From assembly GCF_045679545.1 (NCBI RefSeq), contig NZ_CP166194.1, positions 496,001-560,000 on the forward strand: a stretch of DNA of 64,000 nt. The letters run 5' to 3'. Of the stretch, positions 50,630 through 59,698 are shown piece by piece (positions within the stretch are counted from its first letter, which is position 1; each line of letters opens with the position of its first letter). Under the pieces are notes generated by a model, which had not been told where the DNA came from, did not search any database, and saw nothing but the letters and a program-made list of their open reading frames with translations. The DNA comes from Enterovibrio sp045679545 (lineage in GTDB: Bacteria; Pseudomonadota; Gammaproteobacteria; Enterobacterales; Vibrionaceae). The position numbers were made by a program, and so were the translations under genes.

Positions 50630-52357
50630 ATGATTGAAATTAAACGCCGCCAATCAGCCCCTGACGCTGTGTTTCCTGCTTCAATGCCGCCTTTGCTTCA
50701 ACGCATTTATGCTAACCGTGGTATCACCAACGAAGGTGAACTAGAGCGCGGCGCAAAAGGGCTTCATCGTTATAGCGAGCTACACGGTATAGAGAAAGCC
50801 GTAAAACTGCTGGCCAATGCTATGACACAAGGGCAACGTATTATCGTGGTGGGGGATTTCGATGCTGATGGTGCGACGAGTTCCGCACTGTCCGTCACTG
50901 CATTTCGCATGATGGGCTGCCACAACGTGGATTACTTGGTGCCAAACCGTTTTGATGATGGTTATGGCTTAAGCCCAGACGTGGTGACGCAAGCGGCGGC
51001 AAAAGGCGCGGAACTTATCATGACCGTAGATAACGGAGTGTCATCGATTGAAGGCGTGGCTGCAGCAAAAGAGCGTGGCATTCAGGTGGTGGTGACTGAT
51101 CACCACTTGCCGGGCAACGTGCTGCCTGACGCCGATGCCATGGTGAACCCGAATCTCGATGAGTGCGGGTTTCCGTCCAAATCGTTGGCAGGTGTTGGTG
51201 TGGCGTTTTACCTTATGCTGGCACTTCGTGCCCACCTTCGAGAAACGGGTTGGTTTGGTGAACGGAATATTCCTGAGCCCAACTTGGCCGACCTGCTGGA
51301 TTTGGTTGCCCTGGGCACGGTGGCGGATGTGGTCGCGCTGGATACCAACAACCGGATTTTGGTGCACCAAGGGTTAATGCGTATTCGCGCGGGCAAATGC
51401 CGACCGGGTATACAAGCACTGATTGAAGTGGCAAACCGCAACATGGCAACGCTGGTGGCCAGTGATTTTGGTTTCGCATTGGGGCCACGCATCAACGCCG
51501 CGGGGCGTTTGGATGATATGTCTTTCGGTATTGAACTTTTGTTGAGTGAAAGTTTACCTGCTGCCCGTCAAATGGCGAGTGAATTGGATGCGCTCAACCA
51601 AAGCCGAAAAGATATTGAGCAAGGCATGAAAGAAGAAGCCATGGCCATTTGCGAGCGCCTGCAATTTGGCGAAGATACCCGTCTGCCTAGTGGTTTGGCG
51701 CTTTTTCAGCGGGAATGGCATCAAGGGGTGATCGGCATTGTCGCTTCTCGTATTAAAGACAAATTTCATCGCCCAGTGATCGCGTTTGCAGCAGGGGATG
51801 AGGGTGAAATAAAGGGCTCTGCACGATCAATTCAAGGCCTACATATGCGCGATACCTTGGATTTAATTGATACACAAAATCCCGGTTTGATTAAGAAATT
51901 TGGTGGGCATGCCATGGCAGCAGGCTTAACCATTGCCGAAGCCGACTACGAGCGTTTCTCGCGTTTGTTTGATGAGGCGGTTCAGAGCATTATTAGCGAA
52001 GACGAGCTCAAGGGTGTATTGCTGTCTGATGGTGAACTGATGCCAACAGAGATCAGCATGGATGTGGCAGAAACGCTGCGCGCTGGCGGTCCTTGGGGGC
52101 AAGGTTTCCCTGAACCACTGTTTGACGGCAAGTTTAAACTGCTGCACCAAAAGCTGGTGGGCGGAAAGCACCTAAAAATGATGCTAGAACCTGCATTAGG
52201 TGGGCAAATGGTCGATGCCATTGCGTTTAACGTGGATCTACGCCGCTGGCCGGATCCGTCGGTGCAGGTGGTTGAACTTGCCTATCGCCTTGATGTGAAT
52301 GAGTTTCGCGGTAACCGCACGGTGCAGTTGATGGTGGAGCACATGGTGGCGGTGTAA
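50630..52357 (+). CDS. recJ: Single-stranded-DNA-specific exonuclease RecJ
   Basis: A 575-residue DHH-family 5'-3' exonuclease working with RecQ and in mismatch and base excision repair. The metal-binding motifs are DFDADGATS (76-84), the aspartate of TVDNGVS (Asp133) and the DHH triplet 156-158; GPRINAAGRLDD (near residue 287) and the DHHA1 motif KFGGHAMAAGL (near 424) follow. The start is the ATG after a weak purine stretch. Length and order match E. coli RecJ (577 residues). A short heptamer array begins seven bases after the stop. Confidence 0.96.
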   Translation: MIEIKRRQSAPDAVFPASMPPLLQRIYANRGITNEGELERGAKGLHRYSELHGIEKAVKLLANAMTQGQRIIVVGDFDADGATSSALSVTAFRMMGCHNVDYLVPNRFDDGYGLSPDVVTQAAAKGAELIMTVDNGVSSIEGVAAAKERGIQVVVTDHHLPGNVLPDADAMVNPNLDECGFPSKSLAGVGVAFYLMLALRAHLRETGWFGERNIPEPNLADLLDLVALGTVADVVALDTNNRILVHQGLMRIRAGKCRPGIQALIEVANRNMATLVASDFGFALGPRINAAGRLDDMSFGIELLLSESLPAARQMASELDALNQSRKDIEQGMKEEAMAICERLQFGEDTRLPSGLALFQREWHQGVIGIVASRIKDKFHRPVIAFAAGDEGEIKGSARSIQGLHMRDTLDLIDTQNPGLIKKFGGHAMAAGLTIAEADYERFSRLFDEAVQSIISEDELKGVLLSDGELMPTEISMDVAETLRAGGPWGQGFPEPLFDGKFKLLHQKLVGGKHLKMMLEPALGGQMVDAIAFNVDLRRWPDPSVQVVELAYRLDVNEFRGNRTVQLMVEHMVAV

Positions 52358-52364
52358 GTTCGAT

Positions 52365-52392
52365 AAGATCCAAGATCCAAGATCCAAGATCC
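52365..52392 (+). repeat. Heptanucleotide tandem repeat AAGATCC, four copies
   Basis: Four perfect AAGATCC units start seven bases after the recJ stop. A GAAGAG...CTCTTC hairpin without T's (52395-52423) follows and may be a weak terminator. Confidence 0.9.
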
Positions 52393-52569
52393 GAGGAAGA
52401 GCAGGGCTGAGTGCCCCACTCTTCTTGCTAACTTCGGATTGTCGCTTTTTTCTCTTTATCGCTTTTTCTTTAAAATATCTCCTTTGATCCCCATCACACT
52501 CTGTTTATTCCTCCCGCAATTCTGTAGAATTCTGCGGTTAAAACTCATTCTGAACTTAGATAAGTGACC

Positions 52570-53668
52570 ATGTTTGAAATCAATCCAATCAAAAACCGCC
52601 TAGCGGACATTGCCGAGCGTGCAACTGTCCTTAGGGGGTATCTTTGACTACGACGCCAAGAAAGAGCGTCTAGAAGAAGTCAATGCAGAACTCGAACAAC
52701 CTGATGTGTGGAACGATCCTGAGCGTGCACAAACGCTTGGCCGTGAACGCGCTTCGCTGGAAGCGGTTGTCGAAACAATCGACCAGCTTGGCCAAGGTGG
52801 CGAGTACATCACCGATTTGTTGGAGCTGGCCGTTGAAGAAAGCGACCAAGATACCTTTGACGAAATCGAGCCAGAACTGTCGGAGTTGGAAGGCAAGCTA
52901 GAAAAGCTTGAATTTCGTCGTATGTTCTCTGGCGATCACGATAGTTCTGATTGCTATATTGACCTGCAAGCAGGCTCAGGCGGGACAGAAGCGCAAGACT
53001 GGACATCCATGATGTTGCGTATGTACCTGCGCTGGGCTGACGCGAAAGGCTTCAAGACTGAAGTCATTGAAGTGTCTGCTGGTGATGTGGCTGGATTGAA
53101 ATCAGCGACGGTTCGCATCAGCGGCGAATATGCTTATGGCTGGTTGCGCACCGAGACAGGCGTTCACCGCTTGGTGCGTAAATCTCCGTTTGATTCAGGC
53201 GGTCGTCGTCATACCTCTTTTGCTTCTGCGTTTATTTATCCAGAAGTGGACGAGAATATTGATATCGACATTAACCCGTCGGATCTACGCATTGACGTTT
53301 ACCGTGCCTCTGGCGCGGGCGGTCAGCACGTTAACACCACCGAATCTGCGGTTCGTATTACCCACGTACCGACGAATACCGTGGTGCAGTGCCAGAATGA
53401 CCGAAGCCAACACAAAAACAAAGATCAGGCGATGAAACAACTTCGCGCAAAACTGTTTGAACTGGAACTGCAAAAGCAGAACGCAGAGAAGCAAGCGAAC
53501 GAAGATTCTAAATCTGATATCGGTTGGGGCAGCCAAATCCGTTCTTACGTACTGGATGACTCACGCATTAAAGATCTGCGTACCGGCATCGAAAACCGAA
53601 ATACCCAAGCGGTACTGGACGGTGATCTCGACAAGTTTATTGAAGCCAGCCTGAAATCTGGTTTGTGA
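52570..53668 (+). CDS. prfB: Peptide chain release factor 2, with programmed +1 frameshift
   Basis: RF2 releases peptides at UGA and UAA. The gene starts at ATG 52570; after 25 codons an in-frame TGA (52645-52647) is bypassed by a +1 shift on CTT-TGA-C, and translation continues from GAC at 52646. The total is 365 residues, as in E. coli. An internal Shine-Dalgarno-like AGGGGG (52633-52638) sits three bases before CTT, the classic stimulator. The release-factor motif GAGGQHVN with the methylated glutamine lies near residue 252, and SPF, the tripeptide that reads the stop codon, is in RKSPFDSGG near 205. RF2 scarcity raises frameshifting, so the gene regulates itself. lysS follows after 31 bases. 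Confidence 0.97.
52633..52648 (+). promoter_or_regulatory. Programmed +1 ribosomal frameshift site of prfB
   Basis: AGGGGG-TAT-CTT-TGA-C: the internal Shine-Dalgarno, three-base spacer, slippery leucine codon and poorly read stop in the canonical arrangement. Confidence 0.96.
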
Positions 53669-53699
53669 TTTTTTACGTTAATTCAAAGGTTCACTCACT

Positions 53700-55214
53700 A
53701 TGACTGACCAGTTACAAGACGAAAACAAGCTGATTGCTGAACGTCGTGCAAAACTGAACCACATTCGTCAAAGCTGCAAAGCGAACGGCCATCCAAATGA
53801 TTTCCGCCGTGAGCACAAAGCGGCAGATCTTCAGGCTGAGTTTGGCGAAAAAACCAAGGAAGAGTTAGAAGCACTGGACCATAAGGTTAGCGTTGCTGGC
53901 CGTGTTATGGCGAAGCGTGGTCCATTCCTTGCGTTACAAGACGTAAGCGGTCGCATTCAGGCGTATGCAGCGAAAGATGTTCAAAATGAGCTGAAAGAGA
54001 AATACCAAGGTCTCGATATCGGTGACATCATTGGTGTCAAAGGCGCATTGCATAAATCAGGCAAAGGTGACCTTTACGTCAACATGGAAGAGTTCCAACT
54101 GCTGACGAAGGCACTGCGTCCGCTTCCGGAAAAATTCCACGGTTTGACTGACCAAGAGACGCGTTACCGTCAGCGTTACGTTGACTTGATCGTGAACGAA
54201 GAGTCTCGTAACGCATTTAAAGTGCGTTCAAAGCTTATTTCAGCGATTCGCCGCTACATGGAGTCGAAAGACTTTATGGAAGTAGAAACGCCAATGATGC
54301 AAGTGATCCCGGGTGGTGCGTCTGCACGTCCATTTATCACGCACCATAACGCGCTTGATCAGGAAATGTACCTGCGTATTGCCCCTGAGCTTTATCTAAA
54401 GCGTCTGGTTGTGGGCGGTTTTGAGCGTGTGTTCGAAATCAACCGTAACTTCCGTAACGAAGGTTTGTCTCCGCGTCATAACCCAGAATTCACCATGATC
54501 GAATTCTATATGGCGTATGCGGATTACAACGATCTGATTGACCTGACCGAAGACATGCTGCGTACCGTTGCTATCGAGGTTCTGGGCAATTCTGCGATGC
54601 CATACGGTGAGCATATTGTTGAGTTCGGTGGTAAGTATGCCCGTATGACCATGCTGGATGCCATCAAGCAATACAATCCTGATCACGCAGACATCCAAGC
54701 ATTGGATGAAGACGGTGTTCAGAATCGCGATCTGATGGTGTCTATCGCGAAGTCATTGGACATCTACGTAGAGAAGTTTTGGACTTGTGGTCAGCTACTT
54801 GAAGAAATCTTCGGTGAAACCGCAGAGCCTAAGCTGATCCAACCAACCTTTATTACGGGTTACCCAGCAGACATTTCTCCGTTGGCGCGTCGTAGCGATG
54901 ACAACCCGTTCTTCACCGACCGCTTTGAGTTCTTCATTGGTGGTCGTGAAGTGGCGAATGGCTTCTCGGAGCTGAACGACGCAGAAGATCAAGATGCGCG
55001 CTTTAAAGCGCAGGTGAATGCGAAAGAGTCGGGTGATGACGAAGCGATGTTTTACGACGCTGACTACATTACTGCACTAGAACATGGCTTGCCACCAACG
55101 GCAGGTCAAGGTATTGGTATCGACCGTTTGGCGATGCTGTTTACCAACACGCACACTATCCGTGACGTGATTTTGTTCCCTGCGATGCGTCCACAGAACC
55201 AAAATAAAGCGTAA
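53700..55214 (+). CDS. lysS: Lysyl-tRNA synthetase (class II)
   Basis: A 504-residue class II aminoacyl-tRNA synthetase. The N-terminal OB-fold anticodon-binding domain spans about residues 60-150 (KVSVAGRVMAKRGPFLALQDVSG block). The class II motifs are motif 1 near residue 195 (FMEVETPMM), motif 2 FEINRNFRNEG near 262 and motif 3 GIGIDRLAML near 479. It follows prfB closely, as in E. coli, and ends at a strong terminator. A vpsR homologue lies about 2 kb downstream. Confidence 0.97.
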   Translation: MTDQLQDENKLIAERRAKLNHIRQSCKANGHPNDFRREHKAADLQAEFGEKTKEELEALDHKVSVAGRVMAKRGPFLALQDVSGRIQAYAAKDVQNELKEKYQGLDIGDIIGVKGALHKSGKGDLYVNMEEFQLLTKALRPLPEKFHGLTDQETRYRQRYVDLIVNEESRNAFKVRSKLISAIRRYMESKDFMEVETPMMQVIPGGASARPFITHHNALDQEMYLRIAPELYLKRLVVGGFERVFEINRNFRNEGLSPRHNPEFTMIEFYMAYADYNDLIDLTEDMLRTVAIEVLGNSAMPYGEHIVEFGGKYARMTMLDAIKQYNPDHADIQALDEDGVQNRDLMVSIAKSLDIYVEKFWTCGQLLEEIFGETAEPKLIQPTFITGYPADISPLARRSDDNPFFTDRFEFFIGGREVANGFSELNDAEDQDARFKAQVNAKESGDDEAMFYDADYITALEHGLPPTAGQGIGIDRLAMLFTNTHTIRDVILFPAMRPQNQNKA

Positions 55215-55256
55215 TTGCCTTGGTTGTGAGACGAATTTAAGACGTCTGTGAGACAT

Positions 55257-55287
55257 AAAAACACCGGATTTATCCGGTGTTTTTTTA
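55257..55287 (+). terminator. Rho-independent terminator after lysS
   Basis: AACACCGG-ATTTAT-CCGGTGTT is followed by seven T's. Confidence 0.9.
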
Positions 55288-55407
55288 TGCGCTAAATGCC
55301 ATAAGCAATCGTTTGGCGTAGCTCACACTTTTTGCGATACAAATAACGTTTTTGTTCCGCTTTTGTCCCTTGCCCCCCATGATGCTCGCGTTTTCCCTTA
55401 CCGCTGA

Positions 55408-56829
55408 ATGATGATGAAAATGAAGCTTAAAAAAACGCTACTTTCTGCTAGTGTCGCATTGGCGACCATGATGTCGACAACAGCCTTTGCCGCTGAAAAT
55501 GTTGATTTGCTGATCACTGATGCGACTGTGCTGACAATGAATGCCGATAAAACGGTTTATCAGCAAGGTGTTGTTGCTGTGAAGGGGAATAAGATCGTTG
55601 CAGTGGGGGAGGCCTCTCTTGCCGGTGATTACAAAGCGAAACGTGTATTAGATGTCGACGGTGACATCGTGATGCCCGGTCTAATCAATACTCATACCCA
55701 TGCGTCGATGACGGTGTTTCGCTCGCTCGGCGACGATGTGCCTGATCGCTTGCACCGTTATATCTTCCCATTAGAGAAGAAGCTGGTGAGTCGCGATATG
55801 GTACGTATTGGTGCGCAACTGGGTAACGTTGAGATGCTCAAAGGGGGCGTGACCACTTACGCTGACATGTACTATTTCGAAGATGAAGTGGCAAAAACCG
55901 TTGATCAAATCGGTATGCGTGCTGTGTTAGGTGAAACCGTGATTAAGTATCCGGTTGCTGACGCTGCGAATGCAGAAGAAGGGATCCAATATGCGCTTAA
56001 CTTTATCAAACAATATAAAGACCACCCACGTATAACGCCGGCTTTTGCTCCTCATGCGCCATACACAAACACCACAGAAGTGCTGCAGAAAATCACCAAG
56101 CTATCGCTAGAGCACGATGTGCCTGTGATGATCCACCTGGCTGAATCAGAGCGTGAGAACGAAGTGATTGCTGAGCGCAGTGGTGGTAAATCGCCGGTTG
56201 CCTACATGGCCGAGATTGGCGCACTTACCCCGAATTTGGTCGGTGCTCATGTTATCAATGTAGATGACGCTGATATTGCGTTGCTGCAAAAGCATGACGT
56301 GGGTATTGCGCACAACATGAGTGCCAACATCAAATCAGCCAAAGGTGTCTCTCCTGCACTGAAGATGTTTGATGACGGCCTTCGCATTGGCTTGGGAACC
56401 GATGGCCCAATGTCAGGCAATACTTTGAGTACGATCGATGAATTCAATCAGGTCGCGAAAGTACATAAGCTGGTGAATCAAGACCGCGCAGCCATGCCGC
56501 CAGTAAAAGTGATTGAGATGGCCACAATAGGTGCTGCACGCGCTCTGCACATGGAAGACACCATTGGTTCACTGGAAGTGGGCAAACTGGCTGATATCAT
56601 CGTTATTGATACCCAAGCGCCAAATATGGTGCCAATGTACAACCCTTACTCCGCATTGGTTTATTCGGCCTATGCGACAAATGTAAAACACGCCATTGTC
56701 GATGGTAAGGTTTTAATGCAGAACCGAGACATACTGACCGTAGACGAAGATTCCGTTCGTGAAGAAGCGTTGCAGTTTGCAGATAAAGTCCGTGAAACTG
56801 TCATCGCGAGTGGTGAACAGGTTCGCTAG
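55408..56829 (+). CDS. Secreted amidohydrolase of the TRZ/ATZ (MTA/SAH deaminase-like) family
   Basis: A 473-residue metal-dependent hydrolase with an N-terminal signal peptide (hydrophobic core at about 8-27, likely cut after AFA). The mature part resembles cytosolic methylthioadenosine/S-adenosylhomocysteine deaminases and chlorohydrolases: NTHTHASMTVFRSLGDD with metal ligands His96 and His98, HLAESE with His243 and Glu246, GAHVINV with His281, and GLGTDGP with Asp332. GSLEVGKLADIIVID is the typical C-terminal block. A Sec signal is unusual for this family and implies a periplasmic enzyme, perhaps deaminating an extracellular nucleoside or other amine. The substrate is not readable from the sequence. 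It is a single gene. Confidence 0.8.
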   Translation: MMMKMKLKKTLLSASVALATMMSTTAFAAENVDLLITDATVLTMNADKTVYQQGVVAVKGNKIVAVGEASLAGDYKAKRVLDVDGDIVMPGLINTHTHASMTVFRSLGDDVPDRLHRYIFPLEKKLVSRDMVRIGAQLGNVEMLKGGVTTYADMYYFEDEVAKTVDQIGMRAVLGETVIKYPVADAANAEEGIQYALNFIKQYKDHPRITPAFAPHAPYTNTTEVLQKITKLSLEHDVPVMIHLAESERENEVIAERSGGKSPVAYMAEIGALTPNLVGAHVINVDDADIALLQKHDVGIAHNMSANIKSAKGVSPALKMFDDGLRIGLGTDGPMSGNTLSTIDEFNQVAKVHKLVNQDRAAMPPVKVIEMATIGAARALHMEDTIGSLEVGKLADIIVIDTQAPNMVPMYNPYSALVYSAYATNVKHAIVDGKVLMQNRDILTVDEDSVREEALQFADKVRETVIASGEQVR

Positions 56830-56864
56830 GCTTAAAATTTTCTACTTTCCTGCCTTAACTAAAA

Positions 56865-56894
56865 GACCGTGTCTCGTCGAGGCACGGTTTTGAT
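56865..56894 (+). terminator. Probable terminator after the amidohydrolase gene
   Basis: The stem ACCGTG-T-CTC / GAG-G-CACGGT with loop GTC is followed by TTTTGATTT. Confidence 0.7.
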
Positions 56895-57245
56895 TTCTCT
56901 ATGAATAGATACCCTCACGAAAGCGGGTCATCGTCTATGATTTAAGAAAAATAAAAGAGAAATTATTTTTTCTTGAAAATGAGACTTCAAAGAAAAGCAT
57001 GTGTGTGATGGTGTCATTATTATTTCCTGTGGAACCATAATTAACTGAATTATAAATAGTTATCTTATGGTGTTTGGTATCTGCGCGTCTGGCTTAACTA
57101 CAACAAGAGTGTCTCTTTTTGGATGCGGGCTGAATTGAGAGCCATGTTGTATCTATACTGAGACAGACTAAGTTGTCTTACAAAATATAATGAACTCACA
57201 ACATTTTGAACACATGTCGTTAATGGATGACTAAAGGCAGGCGTT
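56895..57245. other. Upstream region of vpsR
   Basis: About 350 AT-rich bases presumably carrying the vpsR promoter. I see no clear sigma54 (GG-N10-GC) or sigma70 pair and no small gene. Confidence 0.4.
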
Positions 57246-58580
57246 ATGGGTATGCAATTCAGATCTGAGGCAGTTCCAAGTTCTCTCGTTGTGGTTGGAG
57301 GAACTTACGAACCATGGTTAGCTACGCTGGAACAAGCGGGATGGCGTTGTCACCGTTGTTATGACCTTAGAGCTGCTCAATCTCTTCTTCAAGATATCGG
57401 TCCTTGTATCGGTATTGTTGATATCAGTCACGATGACTTTAGTCTCAATGGTGTGGCGTCTCTCGTCAACCGCAATAAGCAAGTGCGTTGGCTGGCACTG
57501 ATCCGCGAAGACCAACTCAACAATGATGCAATTTGTCAGTTCATTGTGAGCTTCTGTATTGACTACTTCACCTCTCCAATTCCAGATAGCCAACTGATGA
57601 GCACCATTGGTCACCAGTTGGGTATGTTGAAGCTTGAGCGCCATGTATGGCCACAGTTGGGCGATCACAGTGACATGGGTCTGCTGGGTAAAACGTCGGT
57701 AATGAAAAAGCTTCGTGACCAAGTACGTCGTGTCGCACCCACCGATGTCTCTGTGCTTATTCACGGTGAAAGCGGTACCGGTAAAGAGCTGGTAGGCATG
57801 GCGATTCATAATGCCTCGACCCGCGCGAAAGGCCCGTTTGTTTCAGTGAAATGCAGTGCATTGCCAGAAAAGCTGATCTCATCAGAGCTATTTGGTGATG
57901 GCACGAACGAAGGAAAGGTGCAGCAAGCACACCAAGGAACGTTATTCCTTGATGAAATTGGCGACTTACCGCTTAACCTTCAAGCGAACTTGCTTCATTT
58001 GTTGCAAGACGGCACCGTGGAATCCCACGATGATAAGTACGCGAAAGAAATTGATGTTCGTGTGATCGCGGCAACACATATGGATTTGGAGAAAGCGGTT
58101 GCTGAAGGTCTTTTCCGTGAAGACTTGTTCTATCGTCTGAACGTACTGCGTATTTCAGTACCATCGCTCAGAGAGCGTAGCGCTGATATCCCAGATCTTG
58201 CGGAACACTTCCTGTTGAAATTTGCTCGCCAGTACAATACACAGGCGCGTACTTTCTCAGAAGAAGGCAATAAAATCCTGAGCAACTACAGCTGGCCGGG
58301 TAACGTACGCGAACTGATCAATCAGGTGAAACGTGCAGTGTTGCTGGCAGATAATCTGGTGATTGAAGCTGAACATTTAGACCTGCCGCGTCAGGGCGAC
58401 TACAAACAGAGCCTGCGTAAAATCCGCGAAGAATCTGAGCGTGATGCACTGTTGGCGGTTTTGGAAAGCAATAATGGTCAAGTGTCTGCGGCTGCAAAAG
58501 AGCTGGGTGTGTCCCGTGCGACTATGTACCGTCTATTGAATAAACACAGCCTGATCCCTGCACCTCGTAGCTTTCGATAA
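57246..58580 (+). CDS. vpsR: VpsR-like biofilm transcription regulator
   Basis: A 444-residue regulator of the NtrC-type architecture closely resembling Vibrio cholerae VpsR, the master activator of exopolysaccharide and biofilm genes, which binds cyclic di-GMP. A receiver-like domain holds Asp59, followed by an AAA+ domain with Walker A GESGTGKE (near residue 175) and Walker B TLFLDEIGDLP (near 232). A C-terminal Fis-type helix-turn-helix (GQVSAAAKELGVSRATMYRLLNK region, about 412-434) ends it. The GAFTGA loop that contacts sigma54 is absent: ELFGDGTNEGKVQQA stands in its place, as in VpsR, which works with sigma70. Placement downstream of lysS also fits V. cholerae. Confidence 0.93.
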   Translation: MGMQFRSEAVPSSLVVVGGTYEPWLATLEQAGWRCHRCYDLRAAQSLLQDIGPCIGIVDISHDDFSLNGVASLVNRNKQVRWLALIREDQLNNDAICQFIVSFCIDYFTSPIPDSQLMSTIGHQLGMLKLERHVWPQLGDHSDMGLLGKTSVMKKLRDQVRRVAPTDVSVLIHGESGTGKELVGMAIHNASTRAKGPFVSVKCSALPEKLISSELFGDGTNEGKVQQAHQGTLFLDEIGDLPLNLQANLLHLLQDGTVESHDDKYAKEIDVRVIAATHMDLEKAVAEGLFREDLFYRLNVLRISVPSLRERSADIPDLAEHFLLKFARQYNTQARTFSEEGNKILSNYSWPGNVRELINQVKRAVLLADNLVIEAEHLDLPRQGDYKQSLRKIREESERDALLAVLESNNGQVSAAAKELGVSRATMYRLLNKHSLIPAPRSFR

Positions 58581-58612
58581 GTCGCTTTGAGCAATTAGGG
58601 TATGTTTCAGTC

Positions 58613-58640
58613 AAAAAACCGCCGTTAGGCGGTTTTTTTA
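58613..58640 (+). terminator. Rho-independent terminator after vpsR
   Basis: AAACCGCC-GTTA-GGCGGTTT is followed by seven T's. It lies between convergent vpsR and the PACE gene and has A's on the other side, so it may serve both. Confidence 0.9.
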
Positions 58641-58667
58641 TTTCGTCGTTTAGCATAGAGCTCACTG

Positions 58668-59096
58668 TTAGTGAGCTGCGACTGTCTCTGAATGCACCGG
58701 GAATAGCTTGTCATAGGCAATGTTAAACACATAAGCGTAAACCAGATAGAAAGCCACAAGGCCAATATCCATCAGAAATGCTTGCCACAAGCTAATGTTT
58801 AGCCACCAAGCCATTGCAGGCAGCGTTATCCATAGCAAACCCAACTCAAATAACACAGCATGTAAGATACGGTGTTTTTGTGCTTTCTTGGTTGTTCCTG
58901 TTCGCTTCATCATCGCTTTATCAAACCACACGTTGTAGATGTAGTTCCATCCTGTCGCGATGACTGAAAACGCAATACCCATCACACCTGTGTGGGCAGC
59001 ATCAAAACCAAACTGGGACAGGATGCTGACGATGAGAATCAGGCCAATCACTTCAAATGCGATGGCATGTCGAATACGGTCAGTCATTGTTCTCAT
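58668..59096 (-). CDS. PACE-family (AceI-like) biocide efflux protein
   Basis: A 142-residue inner-membrane protein with four hydrophobic segments formed by two tandem bacterial transmembrane pair domains. Each repeat has a characteristic start (DRIRHAIAFEVIGL at residue 6; HRILHAVLFELGLL near 75) and end (WNYIYNVWFDK near 50; YAYVFNIAYDK near 120). Glu15 is the acidic residue shown to be important in the chlorhexidine transporter AceI. AGGAGG lies nine bases before the ATG. Native substrates of the family may be short diamines such as cadaverine; this is established only for some members. Confidence 0.85.
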   Translation of the reverse strand: MRTMTDRIRHAIAFEVIGLILIVSILSQFGFDAAHTGVMGIAFSVIATGWNYIYNVWFDKAMMKRTGTTKKAQKHRILHAVLFELGLLWITLPAMAWWLNISLWQAFLMDIGLVAFYLVYAYVFNIAYDKLFPVHSETVAAH

Positions 59097-59503
59097 TGAG
59101 CGTTCCTCCTAAAAGATGGTGTCATCGTATCCAATATTTAGATTGGTAAAAGTTATTAACCATCCGTAAAAGGGATAGATTGATGGGTTTATGATTGATT
59201 GATCAAAAGCGTGATGTTTTCACACGTGACAATGAGTTTTTTTGCAGGGAAATGGTGGCAAAGATGAGAAAAAAAAGATAACCAGACATAAAAAAACACA
59301 GGCAGTGAAATGTACCAATTAATGGGCAATATAGAGTGAATGGCATGGCGAAATTTTGAGCGGGGTGCTGAATGGAGGCAATGACTTCAAATTGGTCGAT
59401 GTATGAAATAACTTGTTGATATATTGACCTGCGACATTAAAATTAACAGTGAATTTACAAATGCAGTTTTGACTCAACATTAACGAAACCAAGGAGGCAA
59501 TAA
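59097..59503. other. Intergenic region between the PACE gene and the small-ORF/DUF1127 cluster
   Basis: About 400 AT-rich bases between divergent genes. Nothing beyond short A/T tracts stands out; no T-tailed hairpin, RNA gene or ORF with a good start. Confidence 0.4.
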
Positions 59504-59642
59504 ATGAAAAATCATACGTTTAACACTGTGATGACCTGCGTCTCCCGTTCGTGCGCAGATGTTCGAAAACCTGTACAGTAAATTCCGTACCCCTCGAAAG
59601 TGGGCCGCGGATATCTCTGCGGCCAATGTGAAAAAGCGTTAA
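59504..59642 (+). other. Candidate small gene, apparently frameshifted
   Basis: A 25-codon ORF (59504-59581) has an excellent AAGGAGG eight bases before its ATG. It overlaps by 23 bases a second ORF (59559-59642, MFENLYSKFRTPRKWAADIS followed by seven more residues) in another frame with no ribosome-binding site of its own. The first ORF's end (CADVRKPVQ) and the second's start (CAQMFENLYSK across the overlap) suggest one gene of about 46 codons broken by a single-base change, or a true overlapping pair. It precedes the DUF1127-like gene on the same strand. I do not recognise the product. Confidence 0.35.
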
Positions 59643-59698
59643 CTCTCCTTTTCCCCGTAGATTATCCAAGGCCTCCAAAACACAATATGGAGTCCACA

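Noticed and set aside
59205..59235. CRP site upstream of the small-ORF cluster (GTGATGTTTTCACAC)
   Set aside because: The half-site spacing is five rather than six bases and the match is weak.
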